Shown in pieces: positions 16,386 to 24,052 of a DNA stretch of 64,000 nucleotides (position 1 is the stretch's first letter; every line of letters begins with the position of its first letter). Source of the stretch: Streptomyces sp. NBC_00659 (GTDB lineage Bacteria > Actinomycetota > Actinomycetes > Streptomycetales > Streptomycetaceae); NCBI RefSeq assembly GCF_036226925.1, contig NZ_CP109031.1, positions 8,432,001 through 8,496,000 of the forward strand. Reading direction: 5' to 3'. The position numbers were made by a program, and so were the translations under genes. The notes under the pieces are model-generated. The model did no database searches, was not told the origin of the DNA, and saw only the letters and a program-made list of their open reading frames with translations.

Positions 16386-16856
16386 ATGCCCGCGACCACC
16401 TACTCCGATGAGGTAGTGGCGTGCCCGCCGCGCGCCGGCACGTTGTACGACGTGCTCGAACTCATCCTGGACCGGGGCATGGTGATCGACGTGTTCGTCC
16501 GGGTGTCCCTGGTCGGCATCGAGATCCTCAAGATAGATGCGCGCATCGTGGTGGCGAGTGTCGACACGTACCTGCGCTTCGCGGAGGCGTGCAACCGGCT
16601 GGACCTGGAGCGTGACTCCGGCAGTACCACCGTTCCTGAGCTGATCGGCGGTGGCGCCGCCAAGTCCATCGGCAAACGCAAGGTTCGCAAGGCCGCGGAA
16701 ACCGTGGGGGACACCGTTCGCAAGGCGGTCGGGGGCGGCCGTGACGACGACTCCGACGAGCGCGACGAGGACGAGGAAGAGCGGCAGGAACGACCGAGGA
16801 AGCGGCGTGCTCCGGCCCGGAGCGGCAGCAGTCGACGACGACCCGTGGAGGCGTGA
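16386..16856 (+). CDS. gvpA: Gas vesicle structural protein GvpA with charged tail
   Basis: Residues about 18-75 are the GvpA wall-forming core: LYDVLELILDRGMVIDVFVR, VSLVGIEILKIDARIVVAS and VDTYLRFAEACNRL. Classical GvpA ends near residue 70-75. This protein continues to 156 residues with a highly charged tail (RDDDSDERDEDEEERQE, then an Arg-rich end). The core should build the hydrophobic ribbed shell; the tail could change packing or solubility. It is 40 bases after gvpO and 3 bases before gvpF. Confidence 0.9.
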   Translation: MPATTYSDEVVACPPRAGTLYDVLELILDRGMVIDVFVRVSLVGIEILKIDARIVVASVDTYLRFAEACNRLDLERDSGSTTVPELIGGGAAKSIGKRKVRKAAETVGDTVRKAVGGGRDDDSDERDEDEEERQERPRKRRAPARSGSSRRRPVEA

Positions 16857-16859
16857 GCC

Positions 16860-17609
16860 GTGACAGGCGATGGTGTGTACGTCTACGCGATCATCCGGGC
16901 GGGAGGGCCGCTGCCGGTGGACGCGACGGGTGTGGGCGCCCCGGCTGCCGAACTGCGGGTGATCCGGCAGGGGCGGGTCGCCGCTGTCGTCAGTGAGGCT
17001 CCTCCCAAGCTCCGCGCCCGACGGCGCGATCTGCTCGCTCACCAGGATCTGCTGTTGCGCCTGTCGGAGCAGGGGTCGGTGCTGCCGATGCGGTTCGGTG
17101 TGGTCGCATCCGACGAGGAAGCGGTGCGTGGCCAGTTGAAGGCCCGCGAGTCGGAGCACATGGCTGCCCTGGAACACCTCTCCGACGGGGTCGAGGTCAA
17201 CGTCAAGGCGCTCCCGGCCAAGGACGCGCTGGCCGGCCTTCTGACGCAGGACATGAACGTTCGCCGGCTGCGGGACGAAGTGCGCCGACGGCCCGGATAC
17301 GAAGCGAGCCTGCGACTGGGGGAGGCCGTCTCGGCCGCTCTGGAGGACAGGGCCGCCGAAGCCGGCCGGCGCATTCTGCGCGAACTGACGCCCAGGGCCC
17401 GTGCGGTGGCCTCGGGTCCCGAAGTCCAGGGATGCGTGCTCAACGCGTCGTTCCTCGTCGATCGCGGCGACAGTGACGCCTTCCGAAGCGCGGCAGAGCG
17501 TTTCGCCCACACACATCGCGACCGGGTGGAGCTGCGGCTCACGGGTCCGCTGCCCTGCTACAGCTTCGTCTCCGCCGAAGGCACTCCCGTCCGAACCGCT
17601 GGAGTCTGA
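16860..17609 (+). CDS. gvpF: Gas vesicle protein GvpF
   Basis: The 249-residue GvpL/GvpF-family protein has VYVYAIIRAG at the start, the family segment SVLPMRFGVVASDEEAVR (about 74-91), and a C-terminal VLNASFLVDRGDSDAF and RLTGPLPCYSFV. GvpF/L are minor proteins that probably act as nucleation or chaperone factors with GvpA. GTG at 16860 has GGAGG 8 bases upstream. It begins right after gvpA and ends one base before gvpG. Confidence 0.9.
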   Translation: MTGDGVYVYAIIRAGGPLPVDATGVGAPAAELRVIRQGRVAAVVSEAPPKLRARRRDLLAHQDLLLRLSEQGSVLPMRFGVVASDEEAVRGQLKARESEHMAALEHLSDGVEVNVKALPAKDALAGLLTQDMNVRRLRDEVRRRPGYEASLRLGEAVSAALEDRAAEAGRRILRELTPRARAVASGPEVQGCVLNASFLVDRGDSDAFRSAAERFAHTHRDRVELRLTGPLPCYSFVSAEGTPVRTAGV

Positions 17610-17610
17610 G

Positions 17611-17865
17611 ATGGGACTGATCACCGGACTGCTCACCCTCCCCATCGCGCCGGTCCGCGGCGTCGTCTGGGTGGCGGAGAAGCTCAACGACGCCGCCGAG
17701 CGGGAGTTGCACGACCCAGGGGTGCTCCGTGCCCAACTGGCCCTGCTGAACCGGGAGCTTGAGGACGGAGACATCGGCCTGGAGGAGTTCGAACGAGAAG
17801 AGGAACGGCTGCTCGACCGGCTGCACGCCGCACAGACCTGTTCCACGCCGAGCGATCGAAGGTGA
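17611..17865 (+). CDS. gvpG: Gas vesicle protein GvpG
   Basis: The 84-residue protein MGLITGLLTLPIAPVRGVVW... continues with a helical part rich in Glu and Leu (LALLNRELEDGDIGLEEF), the GvpG signature. GvpG is a small accessory factor, proposed to form coiled coils and to associate with GvpF. The ATG at 17611 follows GGAG by 6 bases, and the gvpF stop is one base away, so translation is probably coupled. Confidence 0.9.
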   Translation: MGLITGLLTLPIAPVRGVVWVAEKLNDAAERELHDPGVLRAQLALLNRELEDGDIGLEEFEREEERLLDRLHAAQTCSTPSDRR

Positions 17866-17872
17866 CGAGATC

Positions 17873-18841
17873 ATGGATGACAAGGACAAGGTGGCTCTCG
17901 CGGCTGCGGTAGTGGGCGGCTATGTGCTGGGCCGCACCAAGAAGGGCCGGATGGCCTTGTCCATTGCGACCTATATCGCGGGCCGGCGCTTCGGCCTTGA
18001 GCCTCGCCAGCTTGCCGCCGAAGGGATGCGGCGACTGGGGGAGATCCCGCAGGTCGCCGAGTTGCAGGAGCAGTTGCGGGGGGAAGTGCTGGAGGCGGGC
18101 CGCAAGGCGATGACGGCCGCCGCCGACCGGGGCATGAGCACGCTTGCGGGCAGCCTCAGCGAGCGTACGGCCCGGCTCCTGGAGAAGCCGGACGAAGAGG
18201 AGGAGTACGAGGAGGAGTACCCGCCGGAGGAGGACGCGGAGTACGAGGAGGACGCATACGAGGAAGAGGAGGAGCCCGAGGGCGAGTACGAAGAGGACCA
18301 GCCTGAGGAAGAGGAGGAAGAGGAGGAAGAGGGAGAGCCGGAGGACGAATACGAGGAAGAGGAAGAAGAGGAGGAGGAAGAGGAAGAACCGGAGGAGGAA
18401 CCGGAAGAAGAGCCGGAGGCGAAGCCGCGGAGGCGCCGCGCTTCACGACCGGATCGGTCCCGCGAGACATCCGAGCCCGCCGCACGCGAGAAGGCCGCAC
18501 CCGCCGGAGGACAGAAGCCCCGGGCGGCGAAGAAGGCCGCGCCGGCAAAGAAGGCCACTTCCGGCAGGGCGGCGGCGAAGAAGACCACTCCGGCGAAGAA
18601 GACCGCAGCGAAGAAGACAGCGGCCAAGAAGACAGCGGCCAAGAAGACCGCTCCGGCGAAGAAGACGGCGGCGAAGAAGACCGCAGCCAAGAAGGCCACA
18701 GCGAAGAAGACAGCTCCGGCCAAGAAGTCCGCAGCGAAGAAGACCACAGCCAAGAAGACGGCTCCGGCCAAGAAGTCCGCTGCCTCGAAGACGACGTCAT
18801 CGAAGCGGGCAGCGTCCAAGCGCGCCGGTCGTGGGAGGTAG
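17873..18841 (+). CDS. gvpY: Gas vesicle cluster protein GvpY, polyampholyte
   Basis: The 322-residue protein has three parts. Residues 1-103 are a folded, partly helical N-terminus (DDKDKVALAAAVVGGYVLGR, ARLLEKP). Residues about 104-183 are almost all Glu, Tyr and Pro. Residues about 184-322 are Lys/Ala/Thr repeats such as AAKKTAPAKKTAAKKTA, like the tail of bacterial histone H1-like proteins. By position and composition it corresponds to the Streptomyces-specific gvpY. The adjoining acidic and basic blocks could self-associate. The ATG at 17873 is chosen because homology begins there. The biochemical role is unknown. Confidence 0.8.
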   Translation: MDDKDKVALAAAVVGGYVLGRTKKGRMALSIATYIAGRRFGLEPRQLAAEGMRRLGEIPQVAELQEQLRGEVLEAGRKAMTAAADRGMSTLAGSLSERTARLLEKPDEEEEYEEEYPPEEDAEYEEDAYEEEEEPEGEYEEDQPEEEEEEEEEGEPEDEYEEEEEEEEEEEEPEEEPEEEPEAKPRRRRASRPDRSRETSEPAAREKAAPAGGQKPRAAKKAAPAKKATSGRAAAKKTTPAKKTAAKKTAAKKTAAKKTAPAKKTAAKKTAAKKATAKKTAPAKKSAAKKTTAKKTAPAKKSAASKTTSSKRAASKRAGRGR

Positions 18842-18847
18842 GCGGCC

Positions 18848-19966
18848 ATGGCCGAGAAGGAAACGGACGAGTCGGCAGAGGGTACGTCGGGCATGGACAA
18901 GCTCCGTGAGGAGTTGTCCAAGTTCGTGTCCGCGCAGGTGGAGAACCTTGCCGAGAAGGCCGGCGACAAACTGACGGACGTCGCCGGGCAGCTCAGTGAT
19001 TCGGCCGAGAGTGGCTCGCTTCCTGCGATCGGGTCCCGCATCCTCCAGGGCGACTCACCGCTGAAGGCCTTCGTTTCGGAGAAGGCCAAGGGTGTCAAGG
19101 ACAACGTCGTGGAGAAGGCCAAGAGCGCTTTCGGGGGCGGTAAAGGGAAGCGGAAGGCCAGCGGCGGCAAGGTCATGAACATCATCGAGGTTCTCGATGT
19201 CGGAGTGCCGCTCCGGGACACCTACGACTACTGGACGCAGTACGACAAGTTCAGCAGCTTCGCCAAGGGTGTTCGCGACGTCTCCAAGGACGATGAGGGC
19301 GGGAGCGACTGGAAGGTCAAAGTCGGCCCTTCATCGCGCAGCTTCAAGGCGACCGTCCAGGAACAGATTCCTGACGACCGCATCGTGTGGACCTCGGAGG
19401 GAGCCAAGGGGAGCACCCGCGGCGCGGTCAGCTTCCACGAGCTGGCGCCCACTCTGACCCGCATCGTCCTTGTAGTGGAGTACTACCCCTCGGGCTTCTT
19501 CGAGAAGACGGGCAACCTCTGGCGGGCGCAAGGGCGCCGCATGCGACTGGACTTCAAGAACTTCCAGCGATACGTGACCCTCACCAACGAAGAACCCGAA
19601 GGCTGGCGCGGCGAAATCCGTGACGGAGAGGTCGTCGTGTCCCACGATGACGCCGTCGAAGAGGAAGAGGCCGAGCAGGAGGAGCGGGAGGGCGAGGAGC
19701 CCGAGGACGGTGCCGAGGAAGGCGCCGACTCCGCAGGCGACGGCGAGGGAGAAGAGGGGGCGGAAGGCGCGTACGCGGACGAAGACGAAGAGGGCGCGTA
19801 CGAGGACGAGGACGGGGCCGACGACGAGGCCGAGGACACATACGAGGACGAGGGCGCGGAAGGCGAAGACGAGGCAGAGGCAGAGCCAGAGGAAGAGCCA
19901 GAGGAAGAGGAAGAAGCTCCCAAGAAGAAGGGGAAGAAGCGAGGACAGAGGCGACGCCGTGAGTGA
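18848..19966 (+). CDS. gvpZ: Gas vesicle cluster protein GvpZ, SRPBCC domain
   Basis: The 372-residue protein has an amphipathic N-terminus (about 100 residues with repeated KAGDKL and EKAKGVKDNVVEKAKS helices). A START/SRPBCC domain follows (about 110-255) with MNIIEVLDVGVPLRDTYDYW, FSSFAKGVRDVSK, DRIVWTSEGAKGSTRGAVSF and FEKTGNLWRAQGRRM. The last 100 residues are Asp/Glu-rich with a final KKKGKKRGQRRRRE. SRPBCC folds bind hydrophobic ligands, so a role in handling the hydrophobic shell protein is possible but unproved. It starts 7 bases after gvpY and overlaps gvpJ by 8 bases. Confidence 0.83.
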   Translation: MAEKETDESAEGTSGMDKLREELSKFVSAQVENLAEKAGDKLTDVAGQLSDSAESGSLPAIGSRILQGDSPLKAFVSEKAKGVKDNVVEKAKSAFGGGKGKRKASGGKVMNIIEVLDVGVPLRDTYDYWTQYDKFSSFAKGVRDVSKDDEGGSDWKVKVGPSSRSFKATVQEQIPDDRIVWTSEGAKGSTRGAVSFHELAPTLTRIVLVVEYYPSGFFEKTGNLWRAQGRRMRLDFKNFQRYVTLTNEEPEGWRGEIRDGEVVVSHDDAVEEEEAEQEEREGEEPEDGAEEGADSAGDGEGEEGAEGAYADEDEEGAYEDEDGADDEAEDTYEDEGAEGEDEAEAEPEEEPEEEEEAPKKKGKKRGQRRRRE

Positions 19967-20309
19967 CGTGGACGTCCGGCAGGGCTCGTACCCCGTCTCC
20001 GGCCCTCAGACCACCAACCTCGCCGACATCCTCGAACGCGTTCTGGACAAGGGCATCGTGATCGCCGGGGACATCAAGATCGATCTTCTCGACATCGAAC
20101 TGCTCACCATTCGGCTCCGCTTGTTCGTGGCGTCCGTGGACACCGCGAAGAAGGCGGGAATCGACTGGTGGGAAAACGATCCCGCGCTCAGTTCGCGAGC
20201 TTCACGCGATGCCTTGCGGGACGAGAACCGCACATTGCGCGAACGGCTGAAGGCGCTCGAATCCGATACGCCGGAGAAGCCGCTCGAATCCGAGAGCGCG
20301 GAAAATTAG
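19959..20309 (+). CDS. gvpJ: Gas vesicle protein GvpJ (GvpA family)
   Basis: The 116-residue protein contains the GvpA-like core TNLADILERVLDKGIVIAGD, IKIDLLDIELLTIRLRLFV and ASVDTAKKAGIDWW, with a charged C-terminal helix. GvpJ proteins are minor shell or tip components. GTG at 19959 overlaps the gvpZ end by 8 bases and is preceded by an AGAGG element. Confidence 0.88.
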   Translation: MSDVDVRQGSYPVSGPQTTNLADILERVLDKGIVIAGDIKIDLLDIELLTIRLRLFVASVDTAKKAGIDWWENDPALSSRASRDALRDENRTLRERLKALESDTPEKPLESESAEN

Positions 20310-20341
20310 CCTGAGAGAAGGCCCACGGCAACGCCCCGAGT

Positions 20342-20372
20342 CGGCGAGGAACGGCGAGGAACGGCGAGGAAC
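20342..20372 (+). repeat. Three tandem 10-bp repeats in gvpJ-gvpL spacer
   Basis: CGGCGAGGAA occurs three times head to tail, followed by CAAGGAGAACCGAGG before gvpL. The repeats are purine-rich and Shine-Dalgarno-like. They lie within the transcript and may influence gvpL translation. Confidence 0.55.
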
Positions 20373-20389
20373 AAGGAGAACCGAGGCAC

Positions 20390-21199
20390 ATGACGGAGCG
20401 CGGGCCCGAGCTTTCGGGCGACACCATCTACGTGTTCGCTGTCTGCCGGAAACCGGACCCCTCGGTCCTGGTCGGGCTGCCGGGTGTCACCGACGAGGCG
20501 CCCGTGAGTTCACTGCCTCTGGGGGCGCTGACGGCCATCGTCCAGTCCGTCCGGGCAAGCGACTTCACGGACGAAGTCTGGCAGGCGCGCCTGTCCGACC
20601 ACCGGGAGCTGGAACGATACGCACGCGCCCACCACGACGTCGTCGCCGCCGTCGCGGCCTGCTGCCCGACGGTCCCCCTGCCGATGGGCACCCTGTACCA
20701 CGGTGAGGACAGGGTGCGAGAGGCACTCGCCAAAGAGGCGGACCGGTTCGATGCAGCGCTCAAGCGCATTGCACGTCATGCCGAATGGGGTGTGAAGGTC
20801 TACGCGCCGCCCTGTCCGCGGGACGACACGGTGCAGACGGCTCCCCGGCGTGTGACGCCGACGGAGCGGTCACGCCCGGCGCCCGGGGCCGGCCTCGCCT
20901 ACCTGAATCGAAAACGAGGCGCACAGGAGCGCCGCGAGCGGATCCAGGACGAGGCACTGAGGACCGCGGAAGAGGTGGACACCGAAGTCCGGGGCCTCGC
21001 CACCGCCTCCCGCACGTTGCGACCGCACGTCCAGCCCGCCGGGGAACGCCGGGTCCAGGTCCTCAACGCGACCTACCTGGTGGCCGAACACCGCGCCGAC
21101 GAACTGGCCCTGCTGACACAGACGCTGCGGGAACGCACCGGGGCGGAAATCGAGCTGTCCGGGCCATGGGTGCCCTATTCCTTCGTCGGCGAGGTGTAG
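20390..21199 (+). CDS. gvpL: Gas vesicle protein GvpL
   Basis: The 269-residue GvpL/GvpF-family protein has TIYVFAVCRKPDPSVLVGLP at the start, a central VVAAVAACCPTVPLPMGTLY, and a C-terminal VQVLNATYLVAEHRADELA and LSGPWVPYSFVGEV. It is a paralogue of GvpF in the same cluster, differing by a longer, basic middle loop (RSRPAPGAGLAYLNRKRGAQ). The ATG at 20390 is preceded by AAGGAGAACCGAGG. It ends 3 bases before gvpS. Confidence 0.9.
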   Translation: MTERGPELSGDTIYVFAVCRKPDPSVLVGLPGVTDEAPVSSLPLGALTAIVQSVRASDFTDEVWQARLSDHRELERYARAHHDVVAAVAACCPTVPLPMGTLYHGEDRVREALAKEADRFDAALKRIARHAEWGVKVYAPPCPRDDTVQTAPRRVTPTERSRPAPGAGLAYLNRKRGAQERRERIQDEALRTAEEVDTEVRGLATASRTLRPHVQPAGERRVQVLNATYLVAEHRADELALLTQTLRERTGAEIELSGPWVPYSFVGEV

Positions 21200-21202
21200 A
21201 CC

Positions 21203-21430
21203 GTGACGCACGACGTGGTGCCCTGGGACGCCCCCGGGCCACTGACCGGCCCTATCGGCGTTCCGCTCGTGGATCTGCTGGACCGCGTCCTGGCGACCGG
21301 CGTGGTGATCAGCGGGGATCTGGTCATCGCCATCGCCGACGTCCCCTTGGTGCGGCTGTCCCTCCATGCCCTGCTGTCGTCCGTCAACGAGCGCGTCCCG
21401 GCTCCCTGGGCGGACGGCGGCCCCCTGTGA
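21203..21430 (+). CDS. gvpS: Gas vesicle protein GvpS (GvpA family)
   Basis: The 75-residue protein is a short GvpA-like unit: VPLVDLLDRVLATGVVISGD, LVIAIADVPLVRLSLHALLS and SVNERV. It is one of three GvpA paralogues here, with GvpA and GvpJ. GTG at 21203 is used. Its stop overlaps the GTG of gvpK as GTGA. Confidence 0.87.
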   Translation: MTHDVVPWDAPGPLTGPIGVPLVDLLDRVLATGVVISGDLVIAIADVPLVRLSLHALLSSVNERVPAPWADGGPL

Positions 21431-21705
21431 GCGGCTCCCGGCTCGACCTGGACTCCGAGCAGATGGGGCGCGACCTGGTCGCCCTGGTACTCACCGTGGT
21501 CGAGCTCCTCAGACAGTTGATGGAGCGCCAGGCGATCCGCCGTGTCGAACAGGGTGACCTCAGTGACGAGCAGGTCGATGAGATCGGGACCACGCTCATG
21601 CTCCTCGACCAGCGGATGGCGGAACTCTGCGAGCAGCACGGAGTGCGCCCGGAGGATCTCAATCTCGACCTCGGCCCGCTCGGGAGCCTTCTGCCCAGGA
21701 GCTGA
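21427..21705 (+). CDS. gvpK: Gas vesicle protein GvpK
   Basis: The 92-residue protein matches GvpK: MGRDLVALVLTVVELLRQLM, ERQAIRRVEQGDLSDEQVDE, IGTTLMLLDQRMAELCEQ and the end LNLDLGPLGSLL. GvpK is a minor protein required for vesicle formation. GTG at 21427 overlaps gvpS by 4 bases. It is the last gene of the cluster; the next gene is convergent. Confidence 0.9.
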   Translation: MSGSRLDLDSEQMGRDLVALVLTVVELLRQLMERQAIRRVEQGDLSDEQVDEIGTTLMLLDQRMAELCEQHGVRPEDLNLDLGPLGSLLPRS

Positions 21706-21780
21706 AGCGGTTGATCCGACCGGTGGCGGAGGCGTGCTCGGTCTTTTCCGGCACCAGCCCGAATGCCTTGGGGCCCAGGC

Positions 21781-22239
21781 TCATCCTGGCCCAGGTTCCG
21801 AGTCGTCCCCCAGGGCGATGTGCGCCGTGACGCGTTTGCCGGACGGTTCTGCCTGGACCTGGAACTTCCGGGTGACGGCTCTGACGATCTCCAGGCCGTG
21901 CTGACCGATTCGGAGGGGGTCGACGTCGAAGACGATCGGCTGGGCGCGGCCGCAGTCGCGCACGGTCACCTCGACCGTGGTCTCCTCGATGCGCAATTCC
22001 ATGAGGATGGGGCCTGGCGCGTATTTACGGGCATTGGTGACCAGCTCGCTGACCACCAGCTGGGTCAGGTCCATCACACGGGCGGAGACGACGACGTTCT
22101 GATCTGCCTGGGCATGGGTGAGGAAGTCCGCCGCGCGATGGCGCGCTGCGGCGATGCAGGAGTTGCCTCCGTTCAAAGGGACAGCGGTGGCTATGGGGGG
22201 AGTGCTCGGCGGCCCCGAGTCCTTGCCGGACGAGTCCAT
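21781..22239 (-). CDS. RsbW-like serine/threonine kinase / HATPase
   Basis: The 152-residue GHKL ATPase has an N box (LVVSELVTNARKYA), a G1-like box (VEVTVRDCGR) and a G2-like box (GQHGLEIVRAV). Proteins of this size in Streptomyces act as anti-sigma factors that also phosphorylate STAS anti-anti-sigma factors. The RsbP-like phosphatase and STAS protein just upstream on the same strand supply the partners. The ATG at 22239 is used. GGGTAC (22279-22274 on the minus strand) about 35 bases upstream resembles the -10 of SigB-type stress promoters, suggesting feedback control; its -35 is not clear. Confidence 0.8.
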   Translation of the reverse strand: MDSSGKDSGPPSTPPIATAVPLNGGNSCIAAARHRAADFLTHAQADQNVVVSARVMDLTQLVVSELVTNARKYAPGPILMELRIEETTVEVTVRDCGRAQPIVFDVDPLRIGQHGLEIVRAVTRKFQVQAEPSGKRVTAHIALGDDSEPGPG

Positions 22240-22466
22240 GTCTCTTCACCTTCATTCCCTATTGTCCCGACATGTACCCCGGGTGGCATGGAAGATGTTG
22301 CTCTCACGCACCTTCTTCACTGTTCGGGCGCCGCCCCGCGTTCCTTCAGGACGAAGCCAGGGAGCGGTCTGCGGATGTCAGGTGTGCTGCGACGGTCCAG
22401 GGCGCCGGCCGGCTCCAACCACCGGGCCCGCCGGTGTGGTGCGGGTGCGGACGGTCGGTTCGTGGG

Positions 22467-23735
22467 TCACGTCTGCGCTTCACCGCTGTGTCGGGGCACG
22501 TTGAAGGCCAGGACCGCGGTGTCGTCGTCCACGCCGGTGCCGAAGGTGTCGAGCAGGTCCCGGATCGCGGCCACGGCGTCGCGGGCGGTGGTGGGTGCCA
22601 GCTCCTGGGCGAACTCCAGCAGCGCTTCGTCGCCGTAGCGGCCGTCGGCGGCGCCGGCGGAGTGGGCTTCGGTGAGGCCGTCGGTGTACAGGAACAGCGT
22701 GTCGCCGGGGTCGAGGCGGATGGAGGTGGTGGCGATGTGGGCGTCGGGCAGGACGCCGACGAGTTGGCCGCCGGGGGTCGGCAGACAGTAGGCGTGGCCG
22801 TCGGAGCGCATCAGCAGGGCCGGCGGGTGGCCGCCGCTGGCCAGGGTGACCTGGAAGCCGCCCTCGTCCCCGTCCGGGGTGAGCAGGCCGAAGATGACGG
22901 TGCAAAAGCGTGGGTCGTCGCCGTTGTACTCGTGATTCAAGACAGTATTGAGATTGGCGAGCACCGCCGCGGGGTCCGGGTCGTACACGGCGGCGGCCCG
23001 CAGTGTGTAGCGCGCCAGAGAGGTGACGGCCGCGGCGGCCGCGCCCTTGCCGCAGACGTCGCCCAGGAAGAATCCCCAGGTGCCGGAGTCCAGGGGGAAC
23101 AAGTCGTAGAAGTCGCCGCCCACCTCGTCGGCGGAGGCGACATGGTAGTACGCGGCGACGTCCAGTCCGGGCACGTCCACCAGGGTGGGAGGCAGCAGCG
23201 TCTTCTGCAGGGTGGCGTTCAGTCGCTTCAGGCGTTCACGTTCCCGGTCCGATTCCTGACGGGCGCGCAAGAGTTCGGACTCGTACGTGCGCCGGTCCCG
23301 GGCGTCGAAGACTGTCGTGCGGATCAGCAGCGGCTGTCCGTCACTGCCGCTGCGAATGACAGAGGTCACCAGAACCGGGAGCCGGCCGCCGCCGGCGGTT
23401 TCGAGTTCCAGGGCGATGCCGCTGATCTCACCCTGCATACGCAGCAGTGGGCCGACATGGGTTTCGTGGTAGAGCCGGCCTCCGACGGTGAGCAGATCGG
23501 CGAAGTCCTTCCGGCCCACCAGATCGCTGTTTTCGTATCCGAGCCAGTTCAGCAGAGTCTGGTTGATTTTCGCGATGCGGCCGTCGAGGGTCGTGGACAG
23601 ATACCCGCAAGGCGCGTGCTCGTACAAGTCCTCCGCGCTGTCCTCCAGCAACGCGGAGAACGTGGCCTGGTCGGCACCGGGCCGACCGTCCGTTGCAGGA
23701 CCCTCGCTCTTCCCGCTGGGGTCGGTTCTGCACAT
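22467..23735 (-). CDS. rsbP: RsbP-like PAS-PP2C (SpoIIE) phosphatase
   Basis: The 422-residue protein has an N-terminal PAS domain (about 25-150: HAPCGYLSTTLDGRIAKINQ, LNWLGYENSDLVGRKDFADL), a helical linker (SELLRARQESDRERERLKRL) and a PP2C/SpoIIE domain. The latter shows ADEVGGDFYDLFPL, GDVCGKGAAAAAV, ASGGHPPALL, LYTDGLTEAHS and VDDDTAVLAF, including the metal-binding Asp residues. RsbP of Bacillus dephosphorylates the anti-anti-sigma factor under energy stress and works with the hydrolase RsbQ. Here the ATG at 23735 overlaps the stop of an rsbQ remnant as TGATG, so the RsbQ-RsbP pairing is visible. Symbol by homology. Confidence 0.85.
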   Translation of the reverse strand: MCRTDPSGKSEGPATDGRPGADQATFSALLEDSAEDLYEHAPCGYLSTTLDGRIAKINQTLLNWLGYENSDLVGRKDFADLLTVGGRLYHETHVGPLLRMQGEISGIALELETAGGGRLPVLVTSVIRSGSDGQPLLIRTTVFDARDRRTYESELLRARQESDRERERLKRLNATLQKTLLPPTLVDVPGLDVAAYYHVASADEVGGDFYDLFPLDSGTWGFFLGDVCGKGAAAAAVTSLARYTLRAAAVYDPDPAAVLANLNTVLNHEYNGDDPRFCTVIFGLLTPDGDEGGFQVTLASGGHPPALLMRSDGHAYCLPTPGGQLVGVLPDAHIATTSIRLDPGDTLFLYTDGLTEAHSAGAADGRYGDEALLEFAQELAPTTARDAVAAIRDLLDTFGTGVDDDTAVLAFNVPRHSGEAQT

Positions 23736-23908
23736 CAGCGGTCGGCTCCGGAGAAGGCGGCGATCGCGGCAACTGTCTCCTCCGGGGCGGCGAGCTGCGG
23801 ACAGTGCCCGGTGGCATTCCGGTCGCACCCGAATCCGTGCGCGAGGACCACGACGGGGCCGCCCGTCCGGCCGGTCACCCTTACACGGTTCCTGCTCCGC
23901 ACGTCCAT
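23735..23908 (-). pseudogene. rsbQ: RsbQ-like alpha/beta hydrolase reduced to a 57-codon in-frame remnant
   Basis: The frame begins MDVRSRNRVRVTGRTGGPVV, continues VLAHGFGCDRN and joins directly to ATGHCPQLAAPEETVAAIAA, ending FSGADR. The first part is the N-terminus of RsbQ-type hydrolases with the oxyanion-hole HGFG. The second is the C-terminus with the catalytic His in TGHCPQ. About 210 residues holding the nucleophile Ser and catalytic Asp are missing, yet the frame is kept. The ATG at 23908 has GAGGA 7 bases upstream, and the stop overlaps the rsbP ATG. It cannot be a working hydrolase but may still be translated to drive coupling. Confidence 0.8.
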
Positions 23909-24052
23909 GGAGCCATCCTCGCAGACAGTTCCTGGGCCCCGGCCCGGAAGTCCCGGCGGGCCCGTGGACCACCCGCGATCGTGTCAGCGACGTGTGGATC
24001 ACCACCTGGGGGCACTCCCCGCCGCTGCCCGGCTGACCGGTCCGCCGGGCCC

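Noticed and set aside
18210..18830. Microsatellite-like purine repeats as a possible non-coding element
   Set aside because: They are in-frame GAG/GAA and AAG/GCC codons of GvpY repeats, so the protein explains them.
17971..19221. 416-codon Ser-rich frame opposite gvpY/gvpZ
   Set aside because: It is only the complement of the Glu/Lys repeat regions; the plus-strand genes explain the sequence.
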